Source: Brevundimonas aurantiaca
GTDB taxonomy: Bacteria > Pseudomonadota > Alphaproteobacteria > Caulobacterales > Caulobacteraceae
DNA length: 64,000 nucleotides
Direction: 5' to 3'
NCBI RefSeq assembly: GCF_014199955.1
Contig: NZ_JACHOQ010000006.1
Location: 58,685 to 122,684, forward strand
In this document: positions 43,547 through 52,876 of the stretch, in pieces
How positions within the stretch are numbered: position 1 is the stretch's first letter
How the letters are laid out: every line of letters begins with the position of its first letter
Translations under genes and position numbers: made by a program
Notes under the pieces: generated by a model
Seen by the model: the letters and a program-made list of their open reading frames with translations, nothing else
Database searches by the model: none
What the model was told of the DNA's origin: nothing

Positions 43547-44208
43547 GAGATATCCTCGATTTTCAGGCCCAGGGGGTTGCGCATCAGTTCCGCCTCCGTC
43601 CTCGGCGGCTGAACCCCGGTCGTGATCAGAGCGCGCCACCGCTCCGTTCCGGCCTGCTGGCCGTTGACGAAGCGCGTCTCCCGCCACTGCAGGTCAAAGG
43701 TTCGCTCCGACCGTTTGACAACGTTGAGGATTTCGACGTTGACGGCTTCGCGGCCGACCTCGGCGAAGGGGTCGTGCGACTGAGCCCAGGCGTTCAGAAA
43801 GGCGGCCGCCCGCGGGCTCAGCAGGTCGTAGGCCCGCAGCCAGTTCTGGCGGATGACGATCGGATCGATCGACTTGGAGCGGACTTCGCGGATGAAGGTC
43901 GCCAGGGCGTGGCCGATCTGGGCCTCTGTGGGTTCATAGCGTCCGCCGATGGCGGTGATCCTCTGGGTTTCGCCCCAGTCGGAGACCTCGACCACGAACG
44001 GCTTGACCACGGCGCGCTCGGCCTGAACCCACCAGCCGACCCCCAGGAAGGCGGCCAGCCCGAGGTTGGCCAGCGCCATCCGCCGCCAGTTCCGGGCGTG
44101 CGCCAGAGACAGGCCCATGCGGTCGTCCCAGAGCTGGCCCGCCCGCTGATAGGGCGTGGAGTCCGGAGCCGCGGCCATTGCCCTCTTGGGTCGGAAGAAC
44201 GGATGCAT
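43525..44208 (-). CDS. trbF: T4SS inner-membrane protein TrbF (VirB8)
   Basis: A 227-residue protein: short cytoplasmic end with PYQRAGQLWDDRMGLSLAHARNWR (typical TrbF start), one membrane segment (about 43-62), then an NTF2-like periplasmic domain with VVEVSDWGETQRI, ATFIREVRSKSIDPIVIRQNW and NPLGLKIEDISW near the end. Assembly platform of the mating channel. Confidence 0.95.
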   Translation of the reverse strand: MHPFFRPKRAMAAAPDSTPYQRAGQLWDDRMGLSLAHARNWRRMALANLGLAAFLGVGWWVQAERAVVKPFVVEVSDWGETQRITAIGGRYEPTEAQIGHALATFIREVRSKSIDPIVIRQNWLRAYDLLSPRAAAFLNAWAQSHDPFAEVGREAVNVEILNVVKRSERTFDLQWRETRFVNGQQAGTERWRALITTGVQPPRTEAELMRNPLGLKIEDISWTPDAS

Positions 44209-44209
44209 G

Positions 44210-45628
44210 TCAGGTCTCCTCGGTCTTCAGGTTCGGCGACAGGACGCCGCTGGTCTCGCTGGACGGCAGCAGTCCGCGTCCGGCGTTGGCGATGAAGAAG
44301 GCCTGCAGCGCCGCCGCGCGCGCCGGCGGCCGACCGGCGCGGGCGCCCTGCCCGGCCATGGCGCGCTGGAACCCGGCGCGGGCCGCCTCGGTCTCCCGCG
44401 CGATCGTCGCGGCGGGCCGTCCGCCGCGGGGATCCCAGGCCCCTTTCGCCGACGTCGCGCCCGACAGAGCCGATGGACCGTCCCCCGCGCCGCTCACAAC
44501 CTCGGGATCCCACGCCCGGGCGGGCTCGGCGACCCCGGCGGGCGGGGCGCCTTGCGGGATCGATCGTGAGGAGGCTCCACCGGCTCGTGGCGAAGGATTG
44601 TCGTTGGACGGCGTCGGCGGGTGTGGTCCTCGGCCGGGTCCCGGCGTCGGCGGCGCAGGCGAAGCGGGAGGCCGGCCGCTTCCAGCGCCCGCCGCGGCCC
44701 TGGCCGGCCCCCCCAGGCGGGACGCGCCGCCCGCAGCCATCGCCCCGACGCCGGCGACGGCCGCCCCGGCCAGGGCCCCCGCGCCGCCGACGGCGAGACC
44801 GCCCGTCACCGCCGCGCCGGCGCCCAGCGCCGGCCCGCCCGTCACCAGGGCGGAGGCCAGGTTAGGGATGAAGATCGCCAGCATGGCCAGCAGCAGCGCG
44901 ACCACCAGAATGGTCAGGGCTTGGTAGATGTCGGGGTTGGCCGAGGGCTGAAGCTGATCGAAGATCGTCCGCGCCCCGGACACCACGATGGCCAGGGCGA
45001 GGACCTTGAGACCGGACGAGACGACGTAGCCGAGCGGCCGTTCGGCCAGGAAGGCGGTCTTGTTCCAGATGCCGAACGGAAGCAGGACGAACCCGCCCAG
45101 GGTGACGATCTTGAACTCCAGCAGGGAGACGATGATCTGCAGCGCCAGCACGGCGAAGGCCAGCATGATGCCGATCATCGCCACGCCCAGGATCAGGGCG
45201 TCGGTCAGGTTGCCGACCACGTCGAGCGGGTTGTCGACCGGCGCCGGGGTCTCGCCCAGGGCTTTGACGATCTCCCAACCCTGCTGCAGCACGGCGCCGG
45301 GGTTCAGGAACTCCGCGCTGGACAAGGAGCCGCCGCCCGCCGTCAGGCCAAGTTCGAGGAAACCGGCGTAAATCGTTTCAGACAGTTGCTGCCAGTCGTT
45401 GATCAGCCACGCGAAGGCGCCGATCAGCAGGATCTTGCCGAAACCCGCCGCCAGAACCTCCCGATTGGAGGATAGCGCCCACTGGATGCCGGTCACCGCC
45501 ACCACCAGGACGATCAGCAGGCCAAAGACGCCGTTGACCGCGCCCTGGAGGGCGTCGAATCCTGCGGAGACGGTGTTGGAGAACACCACCATCAGCTCAT
45601 TGGGCGTCTCCATGCTGACCGTGCCCAC
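44210..45628 (-). CDS. trbL: T4SS polytopic membrane protein TrbL (VirB6)
   Basis: A 472-residue protein with five or six membrane segments in the first 300 residues (LLIVLVVAVTGIQWAL, ILLIGAFAWLINDWQ, AVLALQIIVSLLEFKIVTLGGFVLLPFGIW, and ILVVALLLAMLAIFIPNLASALVTGGP). The C-terminal 170 residues are Gly/Ala/Pro-rich low complexity, as in other TrbL proteins. Start is GTG 45628 or ATG 45613. Forms part of the inner-membrane channel. Only 5 bases separate it from trbJ, so no trbK entry-exclusion gene is present in the usual slot. Confidence 0.93.
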   Translation of the reverse strand: MGTVSMETPNELMVVFSNTVSAGFDALQGAVNGVFGLLIVLVVAVTGIQWALSSNREVLAAGFGKILLIGAFAWLINDWQQLSETIYAGFLELGLTAGGGSLSSAEFLNPGAVLQQGWEIVKALGETPAPVDNPLDVVGNLTDALILGVAMIGIMLAFAVLALQIIVSLLEFKIVTLGGFVLLPFGIWNKTAFLAERPLGYVVSSGLKVLALAIVVSGARTIFDQLQPSANPDIYQALTILVVALLLAMLAIFIPNLASALVTGGPALGAGAAVTGGLAVGGAGALAGAAVAGVGAMAAGGASRLGGPARAAAGAGSGRPPASPAPPTPGPGRGPHPPTPSNDNPSPRAGGASSRSIPQGAPPAGVAEPARAWDPEVVSGAGDGPSALSGATSAKGAWDPRGGRPAATIARETEAARAGFQRAMAGQGARAGRPPARAAALQAFFIANAGRGLLPSSETSGVLSPNLKTEET

Positions 45629-45633
45629 GACAG

Positions 45634-46371
45634 TCAGTCCCTGGCGCGCGAGAACGGATCGAAGGCCGGCGCCGTAGGCGTCGATCCGGTCGCGCCCCAG
45701 CGGCGGCGGCGCGCCTCGTCGCCGGAGGCCCGGTCCGCGGCGTCGCGCGCCGTCGCCTCGGCCATGAGGCGGGACTGCGCCAGCATGATGGTGCGCAAGG
45801 CGGCCAGATCCTCGGCCAGGACCGCCAGCAACTGGTTGGTGGACTGCACGGCGGCGGTCTGGCCCTGGGCGGCCTGACTCGCGCCCAGGGCGCCGGCGAT
45901 GCGGCCGGTCCGCCCCGCCCCGAGCCGCTCGAGTTCGGCGGCGGTGCGGGCAAGATCCTCGGCTGTCCGACGGGCGTTGGCCGTGCGGGCCTCGCTCTGC
46001 TCCAGCAGGCGCAGGGCGTCCGTCCCGGTCAGGTCGTCCGGATAGAGGCTCTCGAACTGCCGCTCCAGGCCGCTGACCGAGGACGCCACCCCGCGCACGG
46101 TGCGCGCCAGCTCGGCCATGTCGCGCAAAGACTGATGGCTTCCCGTGAGATGGCTGTAGGGCGACGCCGCCAGGCTGCGCGCCTCGTTGGCGAGGCTTTC
46201 CAGCTGCCGGGCGGCCTGAAGGGCGTTCTCCAGATGATTGCGAGGATCGAACACGACCTGCTGCGCCGCGGCGGGTGCGGCCGTCGCCAGGGCGACGGCC
46301 GCGAGTGCGGGCAGGACCGCCCTACTCCGCCGCGAGCGGTCGGGCGAAGGCGTCGAAAACGGAATCCACAT
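45634..46371 (-). CDS. trbJ: T4SS minor pilus protein TrbJ (VirB5)
   Basis: A 245-residue exported protein with signal peptide ending APAAAQQ, followed by VVFDPRNHLENALQAARQLESLANEARSL, the diagnostic TrbJ opening (VFDP-x-N-x-x-N), and long amphipathic helices. Start ATG 46371 is 50 bases inside trbE. It would sit at the pilus tip. Confidence 0.93.
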   Translation of the reverse strand: MWIPFSTPSPDRSRRSRAVLPALAAVALATAAPAAAQQVVFDPRNHLENALQAARQLESLANEARSLAASPYSHLTGSHQSLRDMAELARTVRGVASSVSGLERQFESLYPDDLTGTDALRLLEQSEARTANARRTAEDLARTAAELERLGAGRTGRIAGALGASQAAQGQTAAVQSTNQLLAVLAEDLAALRTIMLAQSRLMAEATARDAADRASGDEARRRRWGATGSTPTAPAFDPFSRARD

Positions 46372-48745
46372 TCTGCACTCCCTTGGCTTTGAGGAATTCA
46401 CGCGCGAAGGCGGTCTCGCCGGATCGAGCGAGGACGTCGTCGATGAGGGTCTGGTCTTCGGGCGAACCCGCCCCGCACAGCGCCAGGGCCACGCCGGTGA
46501 GGCGCAGATCGAACAGCCGCCGCCCGCGCGGCTGGCGCCAGTAGTAGGCGCGCTTGGGCGTCGCGAAGGCGATCAGCTCGAGCTGGCGCCGGTTCAGGCC
46601 GAAGCCCCGGTAGAGGTCCGCCGAGGACGGCTCCATGGCGCGTGGATTGGGCAGGAAGACCTGCGTCGGACAGCTTTCGATGAGGCTGGAGGCGATCGAG
46701 GACGACGCGACGTCATCGAGGCTCTGGGTGGCGAACACCACGGCGACCCGCTTCTTCCGCAGCGTCTTGAGCCATTCCCGGATCTTGGCCGCGAAGGCCG
46801 TCTCGCCCAGGAACAGCCAGGCCTCGTCCAGGACGAGAAGCGTCGGCCGTCCGTCGAAACCCTGCTCCAGCTCATGAAACAGCGCCGAGAGCACAGGCGC
46901 CACGCCGGACGGCGTGGCCATGAGGGTCTCGAGTTCGAAGGTGTCGAAACGGCTCGACCGCAGCGCCGCCCCGTGGCCGTCCAGAAGGGCGCCGTGGGGG
47001 CCGTTCAGGGTCAGCGGGCCCAGGGCGGCCGCCACCGCCCTGTCCTGCACAAGGGCGCAGAACACCGTCAGCGTCCGCTGCCCGACCGGCGCCTCCGCCA
47101 GGGCGGTCAGCGCCATCCAGATTTCTTCCCGGATCCGGGGCGTGGGATCCAGGCCGGCGAGGCGCACCGTTTCGGCGATCCATTCCGACGCCCAGGCGCG
47201 CTCGTCGTCACGCTCGATCCGGGCCAGGGGTTGCAGGGACAGTCCCGACCCCGGCTCTAGCGACCGCCACCGTCCGCCCGCCGCGAGCGTCGCCGCCCGG
47301 GCGGAGCGGCCCTTGTCGAAGAAGACCACCCGGGCCTCGGGATACCGGAACCACTGGAGCGCCAGGAAGGACAGAAGCGCGCTCTTGCCGGAGCCCGTCG
47401 GCCCCACGACCATGGCATGACCCACGTCCCCGACATGGAGAGCCAGCCGGAACGGTGTCGAGCCGGTCGTCCGGGCGGTCGCCAGGGGAGGTCCTTCGAG
47501 GCAGGCGTCCCACGGCGGACCCGCCCAGACGGCGGACACCGGCAACAGGTCGGCCAGGTTCAGCGTCGACAGCAGGGGCCGCCGCACATCGGCGTAAGGT
47601 TCGCCGGGCATGGAGCCGAGCCAGGCCTCGACCGCATTGAGGTCTTCGATCCGGGCGACCAGACCCTGGGCGTTGAGGGCCGCCTCGATGGCCCGGGCCT
47701 TGGCCATGGCCCCCTCCTCCGACCCGTCGAGGACCGAAACCGTCAGGGTCAGATAGCCGAAGGCGCAGGCCTCGGCGCCCAGCGCCGCCAGGGCGCCGTC
47801 GCATTCCTCGGTCTTGGAGGCGGCGTCCGTGTCGAGAAGGGGCACCTCCTCCTTGGTGATGGCCTCGCGCAGCAGGACGCCGACGCCCTTGCGCTTGGCG
47901 AACCAGCGCTTGCGCAGCTTGACGATCTCCCGCTCGGCGTCGGGCTTGTCGAGCCCCAGCCAGCGCGCCGTCCAGCGATAGTCGAACGGCAGGGCGCCAA
48001 GCGCATCCAGGAGCCCGGGCCGGGTCACCGACGGCAGGCCTCGCACCGAGACCACCTTGAGCCAGAGGTCGCCCAGACGCGGCGCGACGCCGCCGGTCAG
48101 GCCGGCATCCGCCAGCCAGCCGTCCAGGAACATCGGGGATTCCGGCGGCCGCACCGGAAAGGGTCTCGGGGACACGCAGCCGTGCAGCCAGGTCAGGAGG
48201 TCCGCGTCGTCCAGCCGCGCGATCTCGGGCAGGCCGTCGGCGAGCAGGTCCAGGGTCGTGTCCACCTCCCGCCCGAAGGCGGCGAGGGCCTGGCGCCAGT
48301 CCTGACCGGCCTTCTGCAGGCCATCGAACAGCCAGCGCTCCAGGCGCCGGGCTTCGTCGGCCGGCGGCAGCCAGGTCAGCGCAAGCCGGAAGTCGGTTTC
48401 GAAAGCCGGGTCGGCGCTCTCGAACCGGCTGCGGCGCTCCGCGTCGAGGAGCCAGGCGACATCGATGTCGAAGTCGCTCTCGGGATAGGGCGCGGCCACC
48501 CGGCGGCGCGCCTCGACGTGCAGGCACCAGCCCGACCCGAGCCGCCGCAGGGCGTTGTTCAGCCGGGCTCGGACGGCCATCAGTTCGTCTTCGGTGGAGG
48601 ACTCCAGGTCCGGCCCCCTGAAGCGGAATCCGGTCAGGAACGACCCGTCCTTGTTGAGGACCACGCCCGGGGCGACCAGCGCGGCCCAGGGCAGATGATC
48701 CGCCAGGGCGGCCGGACGTCGGCGATGTTCGTCGAGGAACCGCAT
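46322..48745 (-). CDS. trbE: T4SS ATPase TrbE (VirB4)
   Basis: An 807-residue cytoplasmic ATPase at the base of the channel. Walker A GPTGSGKS at 448-455, Walker B in RPTLLVLDEAWLFLG, and the arginine-finger region VVFATQSLDDVASSSI. The N-terminal CagE/TrbE domain includes DHLPWAALVAPGVVLNKDGSFLTGFRFRGPDLESSTEDEL. ATG 48745 follows GAGGG and comes 7 bases after trbD. Confidence 0.96.
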   Translation of the reverse strand: MRFLDEHRRRPAALADHLPWAALVAPGVVLNKDGSFLTGFRFRGPDLESSTEDELMAVRARLNNALRRLGSGWCLHVEARRRVAAPYPESDFDIDVAWLLDAERRSRFESADPAFETDFRLALTWLPPADEARRLERWLFDGLQKAGQDWRQALAAFGREVDTTLDLLADGLPEIARLDDADLLTWLHGCVSPRPFPVRPPESPMFLDGWLADAGLTGGVAPRLGDLWLKVVSVRGLPSVTRPGLLDALGALPFDYRWTARWLGLDKPDAEREIVKLRKRWFAKRKGVGVLLREAITKEEVPLLDTDAASKTEECDGALAALGAEACAFGYLTLTVSVLDGSEEGAMAKARAIEAALNAQGLVARIEDLNAVEAWLGSMPGEPYADVRRPLLSTLNLADLLPVSAVWAGPPWDACLEGPPLATARTTGSTPFRLALHVGDVGHAMVVGPTGSGKSALLSFLALQWFRYPEARVVFFDKGRSARAATLAAGGRWRSLEPGSGLSLQPLARIERDDERAWASEWIAETVRLAGLDPTPRIREEIWMALTALAEAPVGQRTLTVFCALVQDRAVAAALGPLTLNGPHGALLDGHGAALRSSRFDTFELETLMATPSGVAPVLSALFHELEQGFDGRPTLLVLDEAWLFLGETAFAAKIREWLKTLRKKRVAVVFATQSLDDVASSSIASSLIESCPTQVFLPNPRAMEPSSADLYRGFGLNRRQLELIAFATPKRAYYWRQPRGRRLFDLRLTGVALALCGAGSPEDQTLIDDVLARSGETAFAREFLKAKGVQNVDSVFDAFARPLAAE

Positions 48746-48752
48746 GGCGCCC

Positions 48753-49034
48753 TCAGCCGTCCAGGTGTCCCGGCGTCGCCAGATGGCGGCGCAGGACGTC
48801 GAAGAAGCGGCGATCGGACCGGGCGGCCCACAGCCCGATCGCATGGGCCGCCGCCCACCACGCCAGGCCGAGCCACCAGATCCTCAGCGCCAGGCCGAGA
48901 ACGAGGGCGATGGTCCCCATGGCGATCGCGTAGTCGCGCGGCATGCCGGCCATCAGCACGGGCTCGGTCAGGGCCTGGGCCACGGGCAGATCCCAGCCTT
49001 CGGGCGCGCCTGTGGGACGAGCTTCGGCCATCAT
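48753..49034 (-). CDS. trbD: T4SS protein TrbD (VirB3)
   Basis: A 93-residue protein with two close membrane segments (about 36-68: AIAMGTIALVLGLALRIWWLGLAWWAAAHAIGL) and the typical VAQALTEPVLMAGMPRDYAI before them. Interacts with TrbE at the inner membrane. ATG overlaps the trbC stop. Confidence 0.93.
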   Translation of the reverse strand: MMAEARPTGAPEGWDLPVAQALTEPVLMAGMPRDYAIAMGTIALVLGLALRIWWLGLAWWAAAHAIGLWAARSDRRFFDVLRRHLATPGHLDG

Positions 49035-49351
49035 CCGAGCTCCGCCCCGCCGGCGAAGCCGAAGAAGTCGAGGAAGAAGGTCGAGGCCGCGAAGGCGATC
49101 GACAGGCCGAACATGATGCCCAGGCCCCGCCGCATCGACGATCCGTTTTCGCTCATCGCGATCCCGGCGCCGAAGATCACCACCGCCACCACGGCGGCGG
49201 CCTGGACCACGGGCCCGGTGATCGACTGCACCACCTGCTGCAACGGCCCTTCCCAGGGCATTCCCGAACCGCCGGCCAGGGCCGGTCCGGCCAGCATCAG
49301 GCCGCAGGTCGTCATCGCGCCGAACAGGCGGCGCCCAAGTCTCCGTCGCAT
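49031..49351 (-). CDS. trbC: T4SS pilin TrbC (VirB2)
   Basis: A 106-residue prepilin: basic N-terminus and long signal to about residue 26, then GSGMPWEGPLQQVVQSITGPVVQAAAVVAVVIFGAGIAMSENGSSMRRGLGIMFGLSIAFAASTFF, two hydrophobic segments with a polar turn as in TrbC/VirB2. Likely matured by TraF. First gene after a 271-base non-coding gap, so it may have its own promoter. Confidence 0.94.
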   Translation of the reverse strand: MRRRLGRRLFGAMTTCGLMLAGPALAGGSGMPWEGPLQQVVQSITGPVVQAAAVVAVVIFGAGIAMSENGSSMRRGLGIMFGLSIAFAASTFFLDFFGFAGGAELG

Positions 49352-49451
49352 GGTTTGCTTCCCTTGTGTTCAGCGCGTTTCAGCGCGCCGCGACTCATTG
49401 CAAGCAAATCCATGCACAGGCTGTCAACAGTAAAAATACGCTTAGAATCTA

Positions 49452-49503
49452 TGACTTACGGATGACTTACACACGACTTACAACAACTTGCAGACCGACT
49501 TGA
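49452..49503. repeat. Helically phased 11-bp direct repeats (GACTTAC) between trbB and trbC
   Basis: GACTTAC occurs at 49453, 49464 and 49475, exactly 11 bases apart, with degenerate copies AACTTGC at 49485 and GACTTGA at 49497. The surrounding gap 49352-49622 is clearly more AT-rich than the genes around it and encodes nothing I can support. The spacing of one helical turn suggests a protein-binding array upstream of trbC, or an iteron-like site. Confidence 0.7.
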
Positions 49504-49622
49504 ACAACGTCAGCCAAACCTTACCGCCACACATCAGTTCAACTCACCTCTGGATCACCCAAACCCCTGATCCATAGACGGAAACAGCCGCCGCCGGCTT
49601 TCGGCCTATTTTTCGCGTCGGA

Positions 49623-50579
49623 TCAGCCGATGATCTCGATGTCATAATCGTCGCCCGAGACGCCATTGACGGCGAGGACAGCGTCGAGACGGCGCCCCTC
49701 CCGGATCCGGCTGATATGGGCGATCAGATCGACCGCCTGACCGATCGTCCGCCTCGGCGGCGTGGCGACGACCTCCATCGCGAGGTCCTCGATGCGGCGC
49801 AGCGCATCCTCGGCGGAGTTGGCGTGCAAGGTGGACAGGCCGCCGGGATGACCCGTGTTCCAGCTCTTCAGGGTTTCCAATGCGGCCGCGCCGTCCCGCA
49901 TCTCGCCCACGACGATCCGGTCGGGTCGCATGCGCAGAGCGTCCCGGACCAGGTCGACCACGCCGATGGCCACCGGAGCGCGGCGCGTGAGCACCGCCAC
50001 CGTATCCCAGGCGGAGCACTGGAGCTCCGGCGTGTCCTCGATCAGGAAGACCCGATCCTCGGCGAAGGCAGGTTCGGCGAGGACGGCGTTGGCCAGGGTC
50101 GTCTTGCCCGAGCCCGTCCCCCCGGAAATCAGGATGTTGCGACGGTCGGCGGCCGCCGCCGCGAGGGCGTCGGCCTGGCGGGCCGTCATCACCCCGTCGC
50201 GGACGTAATCCGCGAGCCGCCAGATGACGCCCGGCCGTTTGCGGATCGAGAAGGCCGGCGCGGAGGCCACGGGCGGAAGAAGGCCTTGGAACCGCTCCCC
50301 GGTGGACGGGAGGACGCCGGATAGCCGCGGATCATCGCGCGTCACCGTCTCCCCGACATAGTCGGCGATCAGTCGAACGGCGCGTTCCCTCGCCTCCGCC
50401 GACAGGGTCGCGCCGGTGTCCGAACGCCCCTCCCCCGCCCGGTCGAGGATCACCCGGCCGTCGGGATTGGCGAGGATCTCCACGACCCGCGGGTCGACAA
50501 GCGCCGCCAGCACGGTGTCTCCCAGAGCGTGCCGCAGGGCCTCGAGCTTGCGTTCGGCGATCAGGGGATGGGGGGCCAT
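49623..50579 (-). CDS. trbB: T4SS ATPase TrbB (VirB11)
   Basis: A 318-residue hexameric secretion ATPase. Walker A GGTGSGKT at 153-160, an Asp box (FLIEDTPELQC), Walker B-like VVGEMRDGAAALETLKSWNTGHPGG, and the His box STLHANSAEDALRRIEDL. N-terminal domain begins LEALRHALGDTVLAALVDPRVVEILANPDGRVILD. Powers pilus assembly and substrate transfer. Confidence 0.96.
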   Translation of the reverse strand: MAPHPLIAERKLEALRHALGDTVLAALVDPRVVEILANPDGRVILDRAGEGRSDTGATLSAEARERAVRLIADYVGETVTRDDPRLSGVLPSTGERFQGLLPPVASAPAFSIRKRPGVIWRLADYVRDGVMTARQADALAAAAADRRNILISGGTGSGKTTLANAVLAEPAFAEDRVFLIEDTPELQCSAWDTVAVLTRRAPVAIGVVDLVRDALRMRPDRIVVGEMRDGAAALETLKSWNTGHPGGLSTLHANSAEDALRRIEDLAMEVVATPPRRTIGQAVDLIAHISRIREGRRLDAVLAVNGVSGDDYDIEIIG

Positions 50580-50580
50580 G

Positions 50581-51009
50581 TCAGGTCGGCGGGTCGCGGC
50601 GATCCGAGGCGCGTTCGGGCCGCCCCGAGACGATCCGTGCGGCCGTATCGTCGAGCATACGCTCGATCCGGCGATCCACCGCGGCCTGGACGGTCGGATC
50701 CTGGTCGATGACCGCGTCGGGGAGCCGGACGAACAGCGCCCGAGCCACCTCGACCACCAGCTCCTGAATGATCTGCATGTCCTGACGGGTCGAACGCATA
50801 TGGCCGCGCAGGGCCTGCTCCAGGGTCAGGAGGCGGTCCTCCGGATCCGCGCGCGGGCTGGACTGCAGGCCGCGGGCGATGGCGTGGCCGGCCGCCTGGC
50901 TGACCGAGACCCTCCCGGATCGCGCTTCGCGGCTCAGGCCGGCGATCACCTTGGGGTCGCTGAGATAGACCTGCACGCGGCAGCTCTGCACGGGCGTTCG
51001 CCTAGCCAT
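50581..51009 (-). CDS. Ribbon-helix-helix (CopG-like) conjugation protein
   Basis: A 142-residue protein. VQSCRVQVYLSDPKVIAGLSREARSGRVSVSQAAGHAIARGL is a ribbon-helix-helix-type start (basic strand, then two helices), followed by a coiled region. CopG-like proteins stand between traG and trbB in many Trb elements. ATG 51009 is preferred: a perfect AAAGGAG lies 6 bases before it, whereas the same box touches the ATG at 51015. Overlaps traG by 8 bases. May bind the transfer origin or autoregulate. Confidence 0.82.
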   Translation of the reverse strand: MARRTPVQSCRVQVYLSDPKVIAGLSREARSGRVSVSQAAGHAIARGLQSSPRADPEDRLLTLEQALRGHMRSTRQDMQIIQELVVEVARALFVRLPDAVIDQDPTVQAAVDRRIERMLDDTAARIVSGRPERASDRRDPPT

Positions 51010-52876
51010 CGGCATCTCCTTTCAGATGATCGAGCGCGGCGTCCTGCGCGGCCATCTCCTGGGCGACCCGGCCATAGATGTCGGCCGCACGGGCGGCGAC
51101 CTTCTTGTCATCCATGGCGGCGACGATCTCCTTGAACAGCGGCAGGCTGGCCTCGGCGTCCACGCCCAGGCTGCGCCGACCGGCCCAAGGGTGCGGCGCT
51201 GGCGTCGGCGCATCGACGCCCGCCGCCTGGTCCGGGACCGTCGCATCGGCCCTGTCCCTGAACGGCTTGCGCCGGTCGTACTGCAGCTTGCGCGTACGCA
51301 GCGGCCTGCGGCCGGCGACGAAGATCAGCTGGAGCTCGTCGGGAAGCGCCCGCACCTCGCCGGGTTCAAGCAAGGGTCGATCGATCTCGGAGCGCGACAC
51401 GCTGCTCCGGCCCGAGGCGAGGCCGGCGGGGGTGCTGCGGCTTTCCCGGGTTTCGCCGATCGTTCCGGTGAGCCGGGAGACCTTGTCCTGCGTCAGGGGA
51501 TCGAGCGCCGAGAAGGCCGTGTAGACCGCGCAGTTGTCCAGGATGGTGTTGTTGGTGCCGTAGGTCTCGACGATGTCGTTCAACGACTGGGCCACGAACA
51601 TCACCTTGACCCCGTAGCCGCTCAGCAGCCGCAGGGATTTCTCGAAGAAACTCACTCGGCCCAGCAGCGGGAATTCGTCCATCAGCATCAGAAGACGATG
51701 GCGCTTGAGCCGCCCGGCGGCGTCCTGGGTTTCATGCACGGTCAGGGCTTGGGCGGCCGCGTAGAACAGGAGACGCACGAGGGGGCGGAGCGCCGCCGCA
51801 TCCGCCGGCGCCACCTGGACATAGAGGGAGACGGGCGCCTCGGCGCACATCAAATCGCCGAGCGCGAAATCGGACGCGGACAGGGCGCGTTCGAGGTCGT
51901 CTCCCGCGAGCCATTTGAGATAGGAGCGCGCCGTCCCCTGGACCGAGGTGCGGAAGCGGTCGTGCATCGCCGCATACCCCTTCACCGCCGTCCGGATGAA
52001 CGGATGCGTTTCCGGCTGCCCGTCCGCGCCAGACCGGTGCAGCGCCTTGACCATCACATCCGCCGTGTCGTCGAGATCCGCCAGCAGCTCCCGGACCGTC
52101 AGCAGGGTCTTGGCGTCGTCGTCGGCCGTGTAAAGAACGTGGAGGATCACCGCCTCCAGGATTTCGGAGGCGGCCTTGTCCCAGATCGCCTCGTCGTCCC
52201 GAACGCCGCCGGGATCCGACAGGATCGAGACCAGTCGCTGCACCTGGGCCAGTTCGCCGGCGCCGGGCCGGATCTCGGCGAGCGGGTTCCAGCGCGCCGA
52301 GAGGGCGTCGCGCGGGTCGAAATAGAAGGCATGCGAGAAACGCGAGCGCCAACCCGCCGTCACCCGCCACAGTTCCTTCTTTGGATCGTGGACGAGGACG
52401 CTTTCGCTCCACAGCAGAAGCGTCGGGGTCACATGCCCCCGCCCCTTCCCCGATCGCGTGCCGCCCGTGACGAGCGTCGGACGCATATCGAGCGTCGCCA
52501 GAAGCCGGCCCTTCATCACACCGAGCGCGCATCCGGCGTCGGCCCGCAGCCCGGCCCTCCGCGCGTCGGTCAAACCGCCCCATCCGCGAATGCGCCGATG
52601 CGCGCCTTTCCCGCGAGTCAGCGACCCGATGCCCAGGCCGGCCATCGCGCCCAGCAGGATCAGAAATGCGCTGGAGGAGAAGGCCTCGGGCTGCGCCTCG
52701 CCGAACGCTCGGCGCCAGACGAGGATGCGCCACGGCGGATAGGCCTTGGTCTCGCCCGGAAGCGGCACGCCCCAGCCGAGGATCGCGTCGAAGCCATAGG
52801 TCCAGGCGAACACCTGGGTGGCGAGCTGGAGGCCGGCGAGCAGGCCCAGCGCCAGCAGGAGGAGCCGGAGGATCAT
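51002..52876 (-). CDS. traG: Type IV coupling protein TraG (VirD4)
   Basis: A 624-residue membrane-anchored ATPase. Two membrane segments near the N-terminus (about 2-25 and 68-87), Walker A TGGTRSGKG at 137-145, then VLVHDPKKELW, LMLMDEFPLLGRVSFFEKSLRLLSGYGVKVMFVAQSLNDI (Walker B and motif 3) and NCAVYTAFSALDPLTQDKVSRLTG. It brings the relaxase-DNA complex to the channel. No relaxase gene is in the window. Confidence 0.95.
   Translation of the reverse strand: MILRLLLLALGLLAGLQLATQVFAWTYGFDAILGWGVPLPGETKAYPPWRILVWRRAFGEAQPEAFSSSAFLILLGAMAGLGIGSLTRGKGAHRRIRGWGGLTDARRAGLRADAGCALGVMKGRLLATLDMRPTLVTGGTRSGKGRGHVTPTLLLWSESVLVHDPKKELWRVTAGWRSRFSHAFYFDPRDALSARWNPLAEIRPGAGELAQVQRLVSILSDPGGVRDDEAIWDKAASEILEAVILHVLYTADDDAKTLLTVRELLADLDDTADVMVKALHRSGADGQPETHPFIRTAVKGYAAMHDRFRTSVQGTARSYLKWLAGDDLERALSASDFALGDLMCAEAPVSLYVQVAPADAAALRPLVRLLFYAAAQALTVHETQDAAGRLKRHRLLMLMDEFPLLGRVSFFEKSLRLLSGYGVKVMFVAQSLNDIVETYGTNNTILDNCAVYTAFSALDPLTQDKVSRLTGTIGETRESRSTPAGLASGRSSVSRSEIDRPLLEPGEVRALPDELQLIFVAGRRPLRTRKLQYDRRKPFRDRADATVPDQAAGVDAPTPAPHPWAGRRSLGVDAEASLPLFKEIVAAMDDKKVAARAADIYGRVAQEMAAQDAALDHLKGDADG

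Noticed and set aside
47417..49465. Open frame of 682 codons on the plus strand opposite trbE, trbD and trbC
   Set aside because: Antisense to three well-supported T4SS genes.
49590..49615. GCCG/CGGC hairpin followed by TTTTT near the trbB end
   Set aside because: The T run is on the plus strand, against the direction of the operon, and the stem is only four base pairs.
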